Positions 47,578 through 56,030 of a DNA stretch of 64,000 nucleotides are shown here, piece by piece (position 1 is the first letter of the stretch; every line of letters begins with the position of its first letter). The notes below the pieces were generated by a model that saw nothing but the letters and a program-made list of their open reading frames with translations, did not search any database and was not told the DNA's origin. The position numbers and the translations under genes were made by a program. The stretch is from NCBI GenBank assembly GCA_030849465.1, contig JARVLF010000006.1, positions 372,001 to 436,000 of the forward strand, written 5' to 3'. The stretch comes from Moesziomyces globuligerus (Eukaryota > Basidiomycota > Ustilaginomycetes > Ustilaginales > Ustilaginaceae).

Positions 47578-47955
47578 CTAGCTGTTCTTGGCGCAATCGA
47601 CGGCGCGCCAGTCGTGGTGGAACTCGCACTCGTTAGGCGAACGGATCAAGTAGGCGAGGTTCTTGGAGCCGCCATCCTCCTCGCCTTGCCAAGAGTTTCC
47701 TTTCTTGATCCACAGACAGTCGATACCGATATCACTGCACTTGACGTAGTGGATGTAACCCCAATTCTTCGTCTTGTCAAAGACAGAGTTGTTGCCGTGG
47801 TAGCAAATGACAGCATCGGCGTCGGCCGGCGCCAGGGGGACGGCCTGCTCGAGCTTGTCGCGGAAGCACTGCTCCCTGGAGCGGAAGGTCGAAATGTAGA
47901 AGGCCTGGGTGGCACCCATCAGGGCAAAAGCAGCTAGCAGCTTGGAGAGGTGCAT
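47578..47955 (-). CDS. Small secreted six-Cys protein, cluster copy B (candidate effector)
   Basis: 125 residues from the ATG at 47955, chosen because it gives the family signal peptide (about 1-18); the frame runs upstream for 74 more codons without the family pattern. Six cysteines: E-Q-C-F, I-C-Y-H-G, V-K-C, D-C-L-W, N-E-C-E and V-D-C. Between the third and fifth lies I-D-C-L-W-I-K-K-G-N-S-W-Q-G-E-E-D-G-G, almost identical in copy C. R-S-P before the fifth Cys is shared with C and D. Closest to C, so B and C are probably the youngest pair. Function unknown; secreted effector inferred. Confidence 0.88.
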   Translation of the reverse strand: MHLSKLLAAFALMGATQAFYISTFRSREQCFRDKLEQAVPLAPADADAVICYHGNNSVFDKTKNWGYIHYVKCSDIGIDCLWIKKGNSWQGEEDGGSKNLAYLIRSPNECEFHHDWRAVDCAKNS

Positions 47956-48036
47956 GGTGAGCAAGCAAGATGTCGGCTGGGAGAAGGACGATGGTTTGAA
48001 GATGTGAGAGTCGTATGGGAGTCGAAAGCTACTCAC

Positions 48037-48043
48037 TTTATAT
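48037..48043 (-). promoter_or_regulatory. TATA box of effector copy B
   Basis: TATAAAG on the minus strand, about 85 nt upstream of the start at 47955. Confidence 0.55.
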
Positions 48044-48097
48044 GCGTGCCTCGACTGCACCCCTCGAGCACGCGGTGAGAGCGTGAATCGATCGACA

Positions 48098-48108
48098 CCA
48101 CGTATGAA
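48098..48108 (-). promoter_or_regulatory. Conserved proximal element, copy B
   Basis: Plus-strand CCACGTATGAA, 143-153 nt before the start codon; matches copy A at all but two bases. It is preceded by GATCGA, as in copy A. Confidence 0.45.
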
Positions 48109-48148
48109 GCCAGGTTCCCACGTGGGCTGAGCATGGACGTGGCGCACT

Positions 48149-48168
48149 TTCATCTCTGCTTTGTTCGC
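48149..48168 (-). repeat. 20-bp block shared with copy A promoter
   Basis: Plus-strand TTCATCTCTGCTTTGTTCGC, one mismatch to 47353-47372. Confidence 0.6.
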
Positions 48169-48358
48169 TGATTCCATAAACTACTTGCAACATACATCTC
48201 TCCACAGAGGGGAGTCGTGAAACGCCACGGGCAGAACAATGACAATGCTCGGTTCAATTGACAGGGACGGAGGGCTCACGGGACTCAGGGTGTCCTTTGT
48301 CCATGATGCATCGGGAAAGACTCGGACACATGGGATGCTATCACAAGCGACTGGGCGG

Positions 48359-48742
48359 CTACTGCGGATTGGTGCAATCGAGTCTACGCCAGTAGCTGCT
48401 GAAATTGCAAGTCTTGGGCGAGCGGATGACGTAGGCGAGATTCTTGTCGCCACCGTCCTCCTCGCCCTGCCAGGAGTTGCCTTTTTTGATCCAGAGGCAG
48501 TCGATTCCTATATGGCTACACTTGACATAGTGAATGTAGCCCCAGGTGCTGGCCTTGTCGTTCAAGACCGAGTTTTTGCCGTGGTAGCAGATGATGGCAT
48601 CGGCATCGGCCGGTGCCAGCGGAATGGCTTGATCGAGCTTGTCGCGAAAGCACTGTTCCCGAGAGCGGAAAGTGGACACGTAGTAGGAGGCCTGCGCGGC
48701 GCCCATCAGGGCAAAGGCAGATAGGATCTTGAATACGTGCAT
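48359..48742 (-). CDS. Small secreted six-Cys protein, cluster copy C (candidate effector)
   Basis: 127 residues from the ATG at 48742. Signal peptide about 1-18. Cysteines in E-Q-C-F, I-C-Y-H-G, V-K-C, D-C-L-W, T-C-N-F and L-D-C, same spacing as copy B. The stretch S-T-F-R-S-R-E-Q-C-F-R-D-K-L is shared with B apart from minor changes, as is A-P-A-D-A-D-A. It ends T-N-P-Q. No intron and no known domain. The strong identity to B with changes concentrated around the fifth and sixth Cys suggests a recent duplicate with a diversifying C-terminus. Confidence 0.88.
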   Translation of the reverse strand: MHVFKILSAFALMGAAQASYYVSTFRSREQCFRDKLDQAIPLAPADADAIICYHGKNSVLNDKASTWGYIHYVKCSHIGIDCLWIKKGNSWQGEEDGGDKNLAYVIRSPKTCNFSSYWRRLDCTNPQ

Positions 48743-48825
48743 GGCGAAGAATCGAGATTTGGCGAGAAGTAGAGCGGTACAGGTGAGGTGGGAGACTGGG
48801 AAAGAGTTCAAGACCTCCTCGTGGC

Positions 48826-48832
48826 TTTTATC
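48826..48832 (-). promoter_or_regulatory. TATA-like box of effector copy C
   Basis: ATAAAAG on the minus strand, about 87 nt upstream of the start at 48742. Confidence 0.45.
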
Positions 48833-48887
48833 TGTCTGACCCGCTGCGCCACTTCATAAAAGCCTCTTAGAAGCGGACGCAACGAGC

Positions 48888-48898
48888 TCACACATGAA
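48888..48898 (-). promoter_or_regulatory. Conserved proximal element, copy C
   Basis: Plus-strand TCACACATGAA, 146-156 nt before the start codon, one base different from copy A's element. Confidence 0.45.
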
Positions 48899-49340
48899 GC
48901 GCGCTCACATGGGGCGTTCACATCATTTGAGCCCCTGAGAGGCCGGTTCTCTCTCGTGAGATGGAACCTCATTTCACCTCCTTCATTCGAGCCTGGACCG
49001 TCTCAACGAACGTTCTACGGAAGTTCAGCCATGGAATCGCCAGGTATCGCGAGATGGAGAATCACGTTCTCAGATAGATGAATGTAGGAGGGACGAAGTT
49101 TCGGGGACAAAAGCGGAACTAGACACAGAGGCGTGGAATGCAAAATGCCGACGCAAAAGCTTGCGAGCAGGAAAGAGCTGCTGGAAGTTGACGTGTCGGA
49201 CTTGAGCTGATTGTACTTTCGTTTATTGATCTTGAGGATCGATCCAGCCGCCAGGGTTGAAGCGGTCCTCCAAGTAGCCGAGACTTCCGTAATGCGGTGA
49301 TGAGGCTAGCTGTAAGAAAAAAAGGGGGTCGGACTTGAGC

Positions 49341-49706
49341 TCACTTGCAGACGACGGTGGCAATGTCTGGGATGTAAGTACAGACGCCGGGCGAGCGGAA
49401 CTTGTAGACGAAGTTTGCGGGGTCAAGGTTACGGTCTCCAGTGGCCCAGACGTTTCCTCTCTTCATCCAGAAGCACTGCGTTGGCCTGCCGTCGCATTTG
49501 ACCTCGGGAATGGAGCCGTATTGCCCTGGAATCTTATAGACGACCGTGCTCTGGCCACGGTAGCAGATGATAGCGTCGGCGTCCTTATCCGCGATGGCAT
49601 CGGTCTCTCCCAGCAGCTCCTGCATGCAGTTGATGTTGAGGCTCGTCGCAGGACGCGCCATGGCAGCGCCGAAGGCGAGGAAAGGCAGCAGCTTGAATAC
49701 GTGCAT
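49341..49706 (-). CDS. Small secreted six-Cys protein, cluster copy D, most diverged (candidate effector)
   Basis: 121 residues. The signal peptide starts M-H-V-F-K-L-L like copies A-C and probably ends at A-M-A (about 17). Six cysteines align with the family: N-C-M-Q, I-C-Y-R-G, V-K-C, Q-C-F-W, V-C-T-Y and V-V-C. D-A-D-A-I-I-C-Y and F-R-S-P are kept, but the G-E-E-D-G-G block is replaced by T-G-D-R-N-L-D. It is therefore an older or faster-evolving paralogue. A downstream short spliced reading would only change the last residue. Same inferred effector role, with lower certainty for homology than A-C. Confidence 0.82.
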   Translation of the reverse strand: MHVFKLLPFLAFGAAMARPATSLNINCMQELLGETDAIADKDADAIICYRGQSTVVYKIPGQYGSIPEVKCDGRPTQCFWMKRGNVWATGDRNLDPANFVYKFRSPGVCTYIPDIATVVCK

Positions 49707-49794
49707 GGTTCTTGGAAGAGTTGTGATTGCAAGGAAAAGTGGGACAGTGGGATGGGAGTCTGTACGCCAATCCGATGCTCAGTTGAGCCAGGTC

Positions 49795-49801
49795 CTATAT
49801 G
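49795..49801 (-). promoter_or_regulatory. TATA-like box of effector copy D
   Basis: CATATAG on the minus strand, about 92 nt before the start at 49706, the same spacing as in copies A-C. Confidence 0.4.
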
Positions 49802-51081
49802 GCTCCAGCGCAGTCACTTGGAGCACGCGTAGCCCGAGGTGCCGCCCAAATGGCACAACGATGCATGGTGACAAGCGCCCGCCCCCTCACCCCACTCTCT
49901 GCTCCAAATCAGCAACACAAGTGGGTGCTCTTTTTGTTCAGTCGAGTGCAGCGATGCGCTAGACTTCCCTTCCTCCCCCCACCAGGTGGGTGCGGTGAAG
50001 GGCAGTGAGCTCTGATCGGGCGAAGGCGGGAACAAAGATGAACGCTGTACTGTGCGAGAGTGCTCAAGGCCTGACCGATTGGCTGCTCAGCTGGGCGGTG
50101 CGAGAGCGATGAAGGACGAGTAGATGGGCAAACGGCTCATGCGGCATCTCATCGAATCTTTCGACTCTACACCCACCCAGAAGCCTCATGTGTCAAGGTG
50201 GGGCGATGGCGTTGATTGCGCCCACAGCTCGAGGCGCCGAAGGGAGGGTGAAGGCACACGCGGGCAGCGTATCTGCTGTGGCATGACGATCGGGCCCGAT
50301 GCCTCGATGGTGGTGGGCATTTTCCCCGCACTCGTGTTGCCCGGCCGGCCTCGGGCTAGCGCAGGTGCGGTGTTGCACCGAAGAGAGGAGATGGAGGCCG
50401 TTCGCATCTCCGGCTTCTCCGAATCCACCGCCGCACAGTAATTTACGATGCGCTTTCGGCAGAACCGACAACGCTAGGCGGCCTAGACCCTTGTCACTGC
50501 AGTGGTACTCAGATCTGTGTACAGCGATTTATGCGGTGTCCCTCGGCTTCCCCGTCGTGTTCGCCGTGCCCTACCGCCCGTCTCATCGCCCTCGAGCTCG
50601 TCACATTCGCAGTGTGGAGGCGTGATGGTCTACAGCGGAGACATGCAGGATCATCGAGAGATCTGATGACTGCAAGTCGGTGCTTACCACTGCCCAGCGT
50701 GTGCTATGAGACGGGGCGTGCATTTTATTAAAGGGCCTCCAAGCCTCCACTTGCCGGGGTGTGATTTTTTTGGCTTGGCCATCTCGGCTGCGTGCTTCAT
50801 GCGGCGTCACTCTACCGCAACTCGCTGCAAGGCAAGGCCGCGGATGAACCAGCTCGACATCAGGGGGCCGAGGAGGTGCATCGGCCAATAATCAGCGGTG
50901 AGTTGCTCCCTGGTCGGCCCCGCATTTTGGCGGCAGCTGCCTCGAGGTGCTTTGCCCCGTTCGAGATCCTCCGCCGACTGCACTTCGGCCACGAATCTCC
51001 GATCGTGCACACATCCGCTTGTGCCCGCAGCTCCACTTCGGCGTCTCCTCACTCGTTCGGGCTTCCTGCTGGAAAGTCCTT

Positions 51082-51088
51082 TATAAAG
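51082..51088 (+). promoter_or_regulatory. TATA box of carnitine acetyltransferase
   Basis: TATAAAG, 95 nt before the start codon at 51183. Confidence 0.5.
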
Positions 51089-51182
51089 CGCTCTCAACAT
51101 CTGAGCCCTCGCTCGGCATCCATCCAGAAAGCGTCTACTCCAATCAAGTACCACGTCAGCCTCGCACGATCACACCTTCGCC

Positions 51183-53483
51183 ATGGCTCCCGGTCTCATG
51201 TCCGCCGACGCCAAGGGCGTCTTCAACGCCCAGGCCGTCGAGGCCAAGTCGGCTGCTGTCGTCGATGGCAGCGACAAGGAGGGTCTCGGAGGCGGCAAGA
51301 CGTTCGAGGGACAGTCCAAGCTGCCCCACCTCCCCATCCCCAAGCTCGAAGACACGTGCCAGCGCTACCTCTCGAGTCTGCTGCCGCTCCAGACGCCCGA
51401 GCAGCACGCCACCACCGAGCGCGTCGTCCAGCACTTTCTCCAGAACGACGGGCCCGCCATCCAGAAGCGGCTGCAGGAGTACGCCAGCACGCGCGCCAGC
51501 TACATCGAGGAGTTCTGGGACGAGAGCTATCTGCAAGCCTCGGACTCGGTCGTGCTCAACCTCAACCCGTTCTTCATCCTCGAGGACGACCCCACGCCGA
51601 CGCGCGGCAACCAGCTCATGAGGACCGCCAACCTCATCCTCGCCAGCCTCGCCTTCATCCACGACCTCCGCACGGGCGTGCTCGAGCCGGACAACGTGCG
51701 CGGGACCGCGCTCGACATGTTCCAGTATACGCGCCTCTTTGCCACCTCACGCATCCCCACCGCCAACGGCTGTAGGATGGAGGTCGAGCCCGAGTCGAGG
51801 CACATTGTCGTCATGCGCCGCGGCCAGATCTACTGGTTCGAGGCGCTCGACGAGGAGCATCGTCCGCTGCTTACCGAGCGCGCCATGCTCGGCAACCTCC
51901 AGGCGATCGTGCGCGACGCCGACAAGATCCAGATCGACGATGTGGCCAAGGGATCCGTGGGCATCTTGACCACCGAGAAGCGCCCCATCTGGTCCATGTA
52001 CCGCGAGCACCTGCGCGAGGACTCGCACAACCGCAAGTGCCTCGAGGTCGTCGACACGGCGCTCTTCGTCGTGTGCATGGACGATTCCGAACCCGCCGAC
52101 GCTGCCGAGCTCAGCAACAACATGCTCTGCGGCACCTACAAGCTCCAGCGCGGCATCCAGACGGGCACATGCACCAACCGATGGTACGACAAGCTCCAGA
52201 TCATCGTCTGCGCAAACGGCGCCGCCGGCATCAACTTTGAACACACGGGCGTCGACGGCCACACGGTGCTCCGCTACGCCGCCGACGTCTACACCGAGCT
52301 CATCATGCGCTTTGCCAAGTCGATCAACTCGGCCACCAAGAGTCTCTTCAAGGCCAAGACCAGCCCCTTTGCCAAAGGCGCGGGCAAGAAGGCCAACGGA
52401 TCGTTCAGCGAGGCGGATGCGCAAAAGGCTCAGGACGTCGACCAGGCAACCGCACCCAAGAAGCTCGAGTGGAACTTGACCGCCAAGCTCACCGACGGGA
52501 TCCGATACGGGGAGACGAGGCTCTCGGATCTCATCTGCCAGAACGAGTGCCAGGTGCTCGAGTTCGACACGTACGGCAAGAACTTTATCACGCGTCACCG
52601 CTTCTCGCCCGATGCGTTTGTGCAGATGGCCTTCCAGGCGGCCTACTACACGCTCTACGGAAGGTGCGAGACGACCTACGAACCCGCCATGACCAAGGCC
52701 TTCCTGCACGGCAGGACCGAGGCGATCCGCACCGTGCAGCCGCACTCGGCCAAGTTCGTCGAGACCTACATCTCGGACGACGCCAAGACCGAGGTCAAGC
52801 TCGATGCTCTCCGCAAGGCGTGCGAGGGCCATGCTAAGCTCAGCAAAGCCTGCGCTACGGGTCAGGGTCACGATCGTCATCTGTACGCGCTGCACAACTT
52901 GTGCAAGAAGCTGCAGGCCGAGGGCGCAGAGGATGCACCCACCAAACTGCCCGAGATCTTCACCGATGCGGGCTATGCGAAGCTCAACCATACCGTCGTT
53001 TCGACCTCGAATTGCGGCAATCCTGCACTGCGCATGTTCGGATTCGGCCCGGTCGTTCCGGATGGCTTTGGCATCGGATACATCATCAAGGACGATGGCA
53101 TCACCGTGTGCGCCTCGAGTAAGCATCTGCAGACCAAACGCTTCCTCGATACCCTCGAGGCGTATCTGCTCGAGACCCAGAAGATGATCATCGAAAACTA
53201 CAAGGCGGCCAACGTCCGCTCGCAGAACACCTACATCGACCATGCTGGCGTCGAGTGCGACGTTAGGACCGGTCTGCCCATCGGCTCCAAGAACAACGGC
53301 TATGCGTTGGATTACGACCAGGTCCCCTCGCAGCACATCGGCCAGTCGGGCTACTCTTTCTTCGGCGACGAAAAGACAGCCGCAAAGACTCGCGACGAGA
53401 GAAACGAGCCGTCGACGGACAATAGACGTCGGAGCCGACTCGCCAGCGTCGGTAAAACCATCCTCTTTGACGAGTACAACTGA
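51183..53483 (+). CDS. Carnitine O-acetyltransferase (Cat2-like)
   Basis: A 766-residue single exon covering the whole choline/carnitine acyltransferase fold. It starts with a short N-terminal extension of about 40 residues, then L-P-H-L-P-I-P-K-L-E-D-T (about 42). The catalytic His is H360 in F-E-H-T-G-V-D-G-H. The carnitine-binding S-T-S-N-C-G-N-P (about 603) is present. It transfers acetyl groups between CoA and carnitine so that acetyl units can leave peroxisomes and enter mitochondria; needed for growth on fatty acids or acetate and, in several plant pathogens, for infection. No C-terminal SKL-type signal is present. Convergent with the Ala/Glu-rich gene, 58 bp apart. Confidence 0.93.
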   Translation: MAPGLMSADAKGVFNAQAVEAKSAAVVDGSDKEGLGGGKTFEGQSKLPHLPIPKLEDTCQRYLSSLLPLQTPEQHATTERVVQHFLQNDGPAIQKRLQEYASTRASYIEEFWDESYLQASDSVVLNLNPFFILEDDPTPTRGNQLMRTANLILASLAFIHDLRTGVLEPDNVRGTALDMFQYTRLFATSRIPTANGCRMEVEPESRHIVVMRRGQIYWFEALDEEHRPLLTERAMLGNLQAIVRDADKIQIDDVAKGSVGILTTEKRPIWSMYREHLREDSHNRKCLEVVDTALFVVCMDDSEPADAAELSNNMLCGTYKLQRGIQTGTCTNRWYDKLQIIVCANGAAGINFEHTGVDGHTVLRYAADVYTELIMRFAKSINSATKSLFKAKTSPFAKGAGKKANGSFSEADAQKAQDVDQATAPKKLEWNLTAKLTDGIRYGETRLSDLICQNECQVLEFDTYGKNFITRHRFSPDAFVQMAFQAAYYTLYGRCETTYEPAMTKAFLHGRTEAIRTVQPHSAKFVETYISDDAKTEVKLDALRKACEGHAKLSKACATGQGHDRHLYALHNLCKKLQAEGAEDAPTKLPEIFTDAGYAKLNHTVVSTSNCGNPALRMFGFGPVVPDGFGIGYIIKDDGITVCASSKHLQTKRFLDTLEAYLLETQKMIIENYKAANVRSQNTYIDHAGVECDVRTGLPIGSKNNGYALDYDQVPSQHIGQSGYSFFGDEKTAAKTRDERNEPSTDNRRRSRLASVGKTILFDEYN

Positions 53484-53541
53484 TCCTCTTCAATTCATAT
53501 GCGACCAAACAACGTCTGTGCAGATTCGTGTGCATTGAGAT

Positions 53542-55530
53542 TCAGAATGCGGGGAAGCCGTCAAAGTCGTCGTCGGCGGCGCCTTGATGGGTGGAGCGGA
53601 CGGATTTCTTGACCCTGCCCGCTCCGCCACGGTGGGTGCCGGCGGTGATGACGCCGAACTCGCTCGCGTCGACGGCGGGCTTGCCGAACTGCGCAGCAGC
53701 CACGTCTTCGCCAGCCTCTGCGACGCCTTGGGCGGCGGCGTAGAGCGGTTCGGCCTCGTACAGGTTGGGCAGCGTGATGGGAGCTACGACCGAGGTGGCT
53801 GTGGTCGAGGGTGGATGGAGGGCCGAAGAGGCTAGGGAGCGTAGGCCGGACGACGAGTTGGACGATTTGGACGAGGTGCGTTCGTGTCGTCTCGGGCGGT
53901 CGCGGTATCCTGGCCTACCCGTGGATGACGAGGCCGAGAGTGGAGCACGGAGACCGTTGGCACTGCCGCCGGACGAAGAGCCGCCGGTGGTGGGGACGGC
54001 GCGTGGCGTGAGGCCAACGCCACTACGGCTACCGCTCGCACTGCCCTCGGTACGTCGAGTGCCCTTTTTGCGTCCGAACGACAGCCCGGCAATATCTGCC
54101 TCGTCCTCGGACAGCGTCTTGTCCGCAACCGCACCCGCGGGCTCGACGGATGCCTCGTCTGTCAACGCAGCCGGAGCAGACCACGGCTCGCCCTCTCCCG
54201 CGTACGCACCCGCGGGCGAGGCGTGGTAGTAGTGATGATGGTGCACCACTCCTCCTGGCCCGTGCTCGACCGTGTAGTAGGCTTCCGGCTCGTCCGCATC
54301 GCCGTACTGGTCGTAGTCGTCGCGCTGGTCGTGCAGGCCCTCGTCGTACTCGCCGTCGTAGGGCGCGTAGCCTTCCGCCTCGTCGTGGTGATGCTCGGCC
54401 TCGGCCTCGGCAAAGCTGAATCCGCCCGCCGCAGCTTCTGCCTCGGCCTCGGTGCGCCACCGCTGTGCCGCCTGCGTCTCGGTCTGAAGCTTGAGCAGAC
54501 CCGCCTTGGCGGCTTTGCGTTCGGCCTTGCGGCGCGCCTTGGCGATGGCGGCTTCTTCGGCTGCAGCCAGACGCGCCTCCTCTTCTTTCTGCCGCGCCGC
54601 CTCCTCTTCGGCTTCTTTCTGCAATCGAGCCGCTTCTGCGTCCAACGCCTTTTGACGCTCCGCCTTGGCGTGTGCTTCTGCTTCCGCCTTGGCTCGCGCC
54701 TCCTCGGCCTTTGCTCTGGCCTCCGCCTCTGCTTCTGCTTCTGCTTTTGCTTCTGCTTCTGCTTTCGCCTTTGCCTGTGCTTGCGCCGCGTCGGTGTCGG
54801 GTGTGGGTGGAGGTTGCGGGCGTCCGAAGCGGGCGATGTCGCGGTCGTCGAGCATGCCTGCATCCTGGTCGATGCTGTCTGCGAAACCGGAACCGTTGAG
54901 GCTGGTGCCGCTGTCGGTGCTGGCGTCGCTGAGCGAGCGCGAATGTCTCGAGGTGGCCACGACGTCGGACGACGAAGAGGCGTGGTTGCTGCGCCTCGCG
55001 CCGCGACTCATGACGCTGCCGATGGACGCAGCACGCTGTCTGCCCGCCACGTTCGCGTCGTTGCTTGCGCTTCTGCCAAGAAGGCCGCAGGACATGGCTC
55101 GAGCCCAGTCCTCGAGATCGAACCAGACGGTCCCGCACGTCCTCTCCTGGGCACGGGCACGCGCCCGGGCGCGGCGTCGTGCAGCTGCACTGCCGCCACG
55201 CCGCGAATCGCGATCGGCGATGTTGCTGAGCAGCGAGATGGCGTCCGAGTCATCAAACGCATCGCCCTCGGTCGAAGTGGCTCCGATGAGCGATTCGCGC
55301 TCCTCGCTGCGCCGCGTCGAGGCTGGTGCGCTCGGCTTGCCCCAGCCGAGCCAGGAGCGGTTGTTGCGGGCGCGCGCGGACGCTTCCGGCGCTGTCTTGG
55401 GCGAACGTCCACCGAAGAGCAGCATCGTCCAGCTCGAGTCTGCGGATGCAGCCTGCGCGCGCGGCACCTGGCTCCGGACCCGATGAGCCTCGCTCGGCCC
55501 CGCCTGCACGTGTCGTTGGCCTGCACTCAT
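53542..55530 (-). CDS. Large Ala/Glu-rich coiled-coil protein, function unknown
   Basis: A 662-residue single exon. About 1-230 is Ser/Arg-rich, with a short ordered-looking segment E-R-T-C-G-T-V-W-F-D-L-E-D-W-A-R-A-M (about 130-150). Residues about 250-345 are almost only A, E, K, R and Q in a short period, predicted to be a long straight helix or coiled coil. A Tyr/Asp/His-rich low-complexity stretch follows (about 370-440). The C-terminal 200 residues are Ser/Gly-rich, and the last residues are acidic/aromatic (D-D-D-F-D-G-F-P-A-F). No domain recognised. The conserved-looking ends could be binding motifs. The reading frame is credible because it runs the whole length with consistent third-base bias. 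Confidence 0.7.
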   Translation of the reverse strand: MSAGQRHVQAGPSEAHRVRSQVPRAQAASADSSWTMLLFGGRSPKTAPEASARARNNRSWLGWGKPSAPASTRRSEERESLIGATSTEGDAFDDSDAISLLSNIADRDSRRGGSAAARRRARARARAQERTCGTVWFDLEDWARAMSCGLLGRSASNDANVAGRQRAASIGSVMSRGARRSNHASSSSDVVATSRHSRSLSDASTDSGTSLNGSGFADSIDQDAGMLDDRDIARFGRPQPPPTPDTDAAQAQAKAKAEAEAKAEAEAEAEARAKAEEARAKAEAEAHAKAERQKALDAEAARLQKEAEEEAARQKEEEARLAAAEEAAIAKARRKAERKAAKAGLLKLQTETQAAQRWRTEAEAEAAAGGFSFAEAEAEHHHDEAEGYAPYDGEYDEGLHDQRDDYDQYGDADEPEAYYTVEHGPGGVVHHHHYYHASPAGAYAGEGEPWSAPAALTDEASVEPAGAVADKTLSEDEADIAGLSFGRKKGTRRTEGSASGSRSGVGLTPRAVPTTGGSSSGGSANGLRAPLSASSSTGRPGYRDRPRRHERTSSKSSNSSSGLRSLASSALHPPSTTATSVVAPITLPNLYEAEPLYAAAQGVAEAGEDVAAAQFGKPAVDASEFGVITAGTHRGGAGRVKKSVRSTHQGAADDDFDGFPAF
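54700..54790. repeat. Ala/Glu/Lys-coding short-period repeat
   Basis: Near-repeats of the 6-mer GCTTCT (plus strand), coding for alternating A and E/K on the minus strand. Such a tract is prone to length change by slippage. Confidence 0.6.
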
Positions 55531-56030
55531 TGCTGAAATCGAGCTTGGGAAGGAACGCTGTCTGTCGAGGATGGAGGATCACGCCAGATTGTCAGAGCAT
55601 GACCGTGGCGCCGAGTAGGATGCGGGGTGGTGGTGGATGTGTTGTGTGCGTTTCAGAGCACCTTGCCAAACTGGGCAAGGCGGTTTGGTCGAGGTGGGAA
55701 AGTTCAGGCTCGGGGTTGCGATGCGCTTTCAACCGCCGCCGATTTTCATGCACGCGCACGCCCAACACCGAAACACAGCTCGACAACGGCTCTCTGCACC
55801 CTGGCAGTCTGAGTGTGGCCCCTGAGGAACGCGTCGACCGCAAATCGCGCCAAGCCCTCAGCACCTGTCCATCTCGGTGCTGCTCGAACGTGGCAAGCCC
55901 ACGATACAGCAGAGCGCTCGGACACATCGGAAAGCATTCATTGCAGGCAGGCCATGTAGTCGAGAGATGAACGGGTCTGAGACGAGGATTGGATGCTGGG
56001 TGAGGAGGCTGCTGGGCGGAAGACGACGGC
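55531..56030. other. Intergenic, promoter of the Ala/Glu-rich gene
   Basis: 500 bp between that gene's start and the stop of LSB5, both minus strand. No element recognised. Confidence 0.45.

Larger units (their letters stand above)
47956..48358. other. Promoter region of effector copy B
   Basis: 403 bp. TATA box 48037-48043 (minus), proximal element 48098-48108, palindromic E-box CCCACGTGGG at 48117-48126 and the shared 20-bp block at 48149-48168. Confidence 0.5.
48743..49340. other. Promoter of effector copy C and 3' flank of copy D
   Basis: 598 bp. An ATAAAAG TATA-like box at 48826-48832 and the proximal element TCACACATGAA at 48888-48898 belong to copy C. At 49223-49320 a short open stretch follows a pyrimidine-rich acceptor-like sequence, but no splice with copy D extends the protein. 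Confidence 0.5.
49707..51182. other. Intergenic between effector copy D and carnitine acetyltransferase
   Basis: 1.48 kb, divergent. A CATATAG element on the minus strand at 49795-49801 suits copy D; TATAAAG at 51082-51088 suits the carnitine acetyltransferase. No further family copy or mobile-element sequence seen. Confidence 0.5.

Noticed and set aside
49223..49426. Possible second exon for effector copy D
   Set aside because: A pyrimidine-rich acceptor-like sequence is present, but the intron would be only about 35 nt and the join gives an immediate stop. The other three copies are single-exon.
54223..55536. 437-codon plus-strand ORF with hydrophobic Cys/Leu/Phe repeats
   Set aside because: It is the antisense reading of the Ala/Glu helix, whose short repeats are open in several frames. 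The minus-strand frame extends further.
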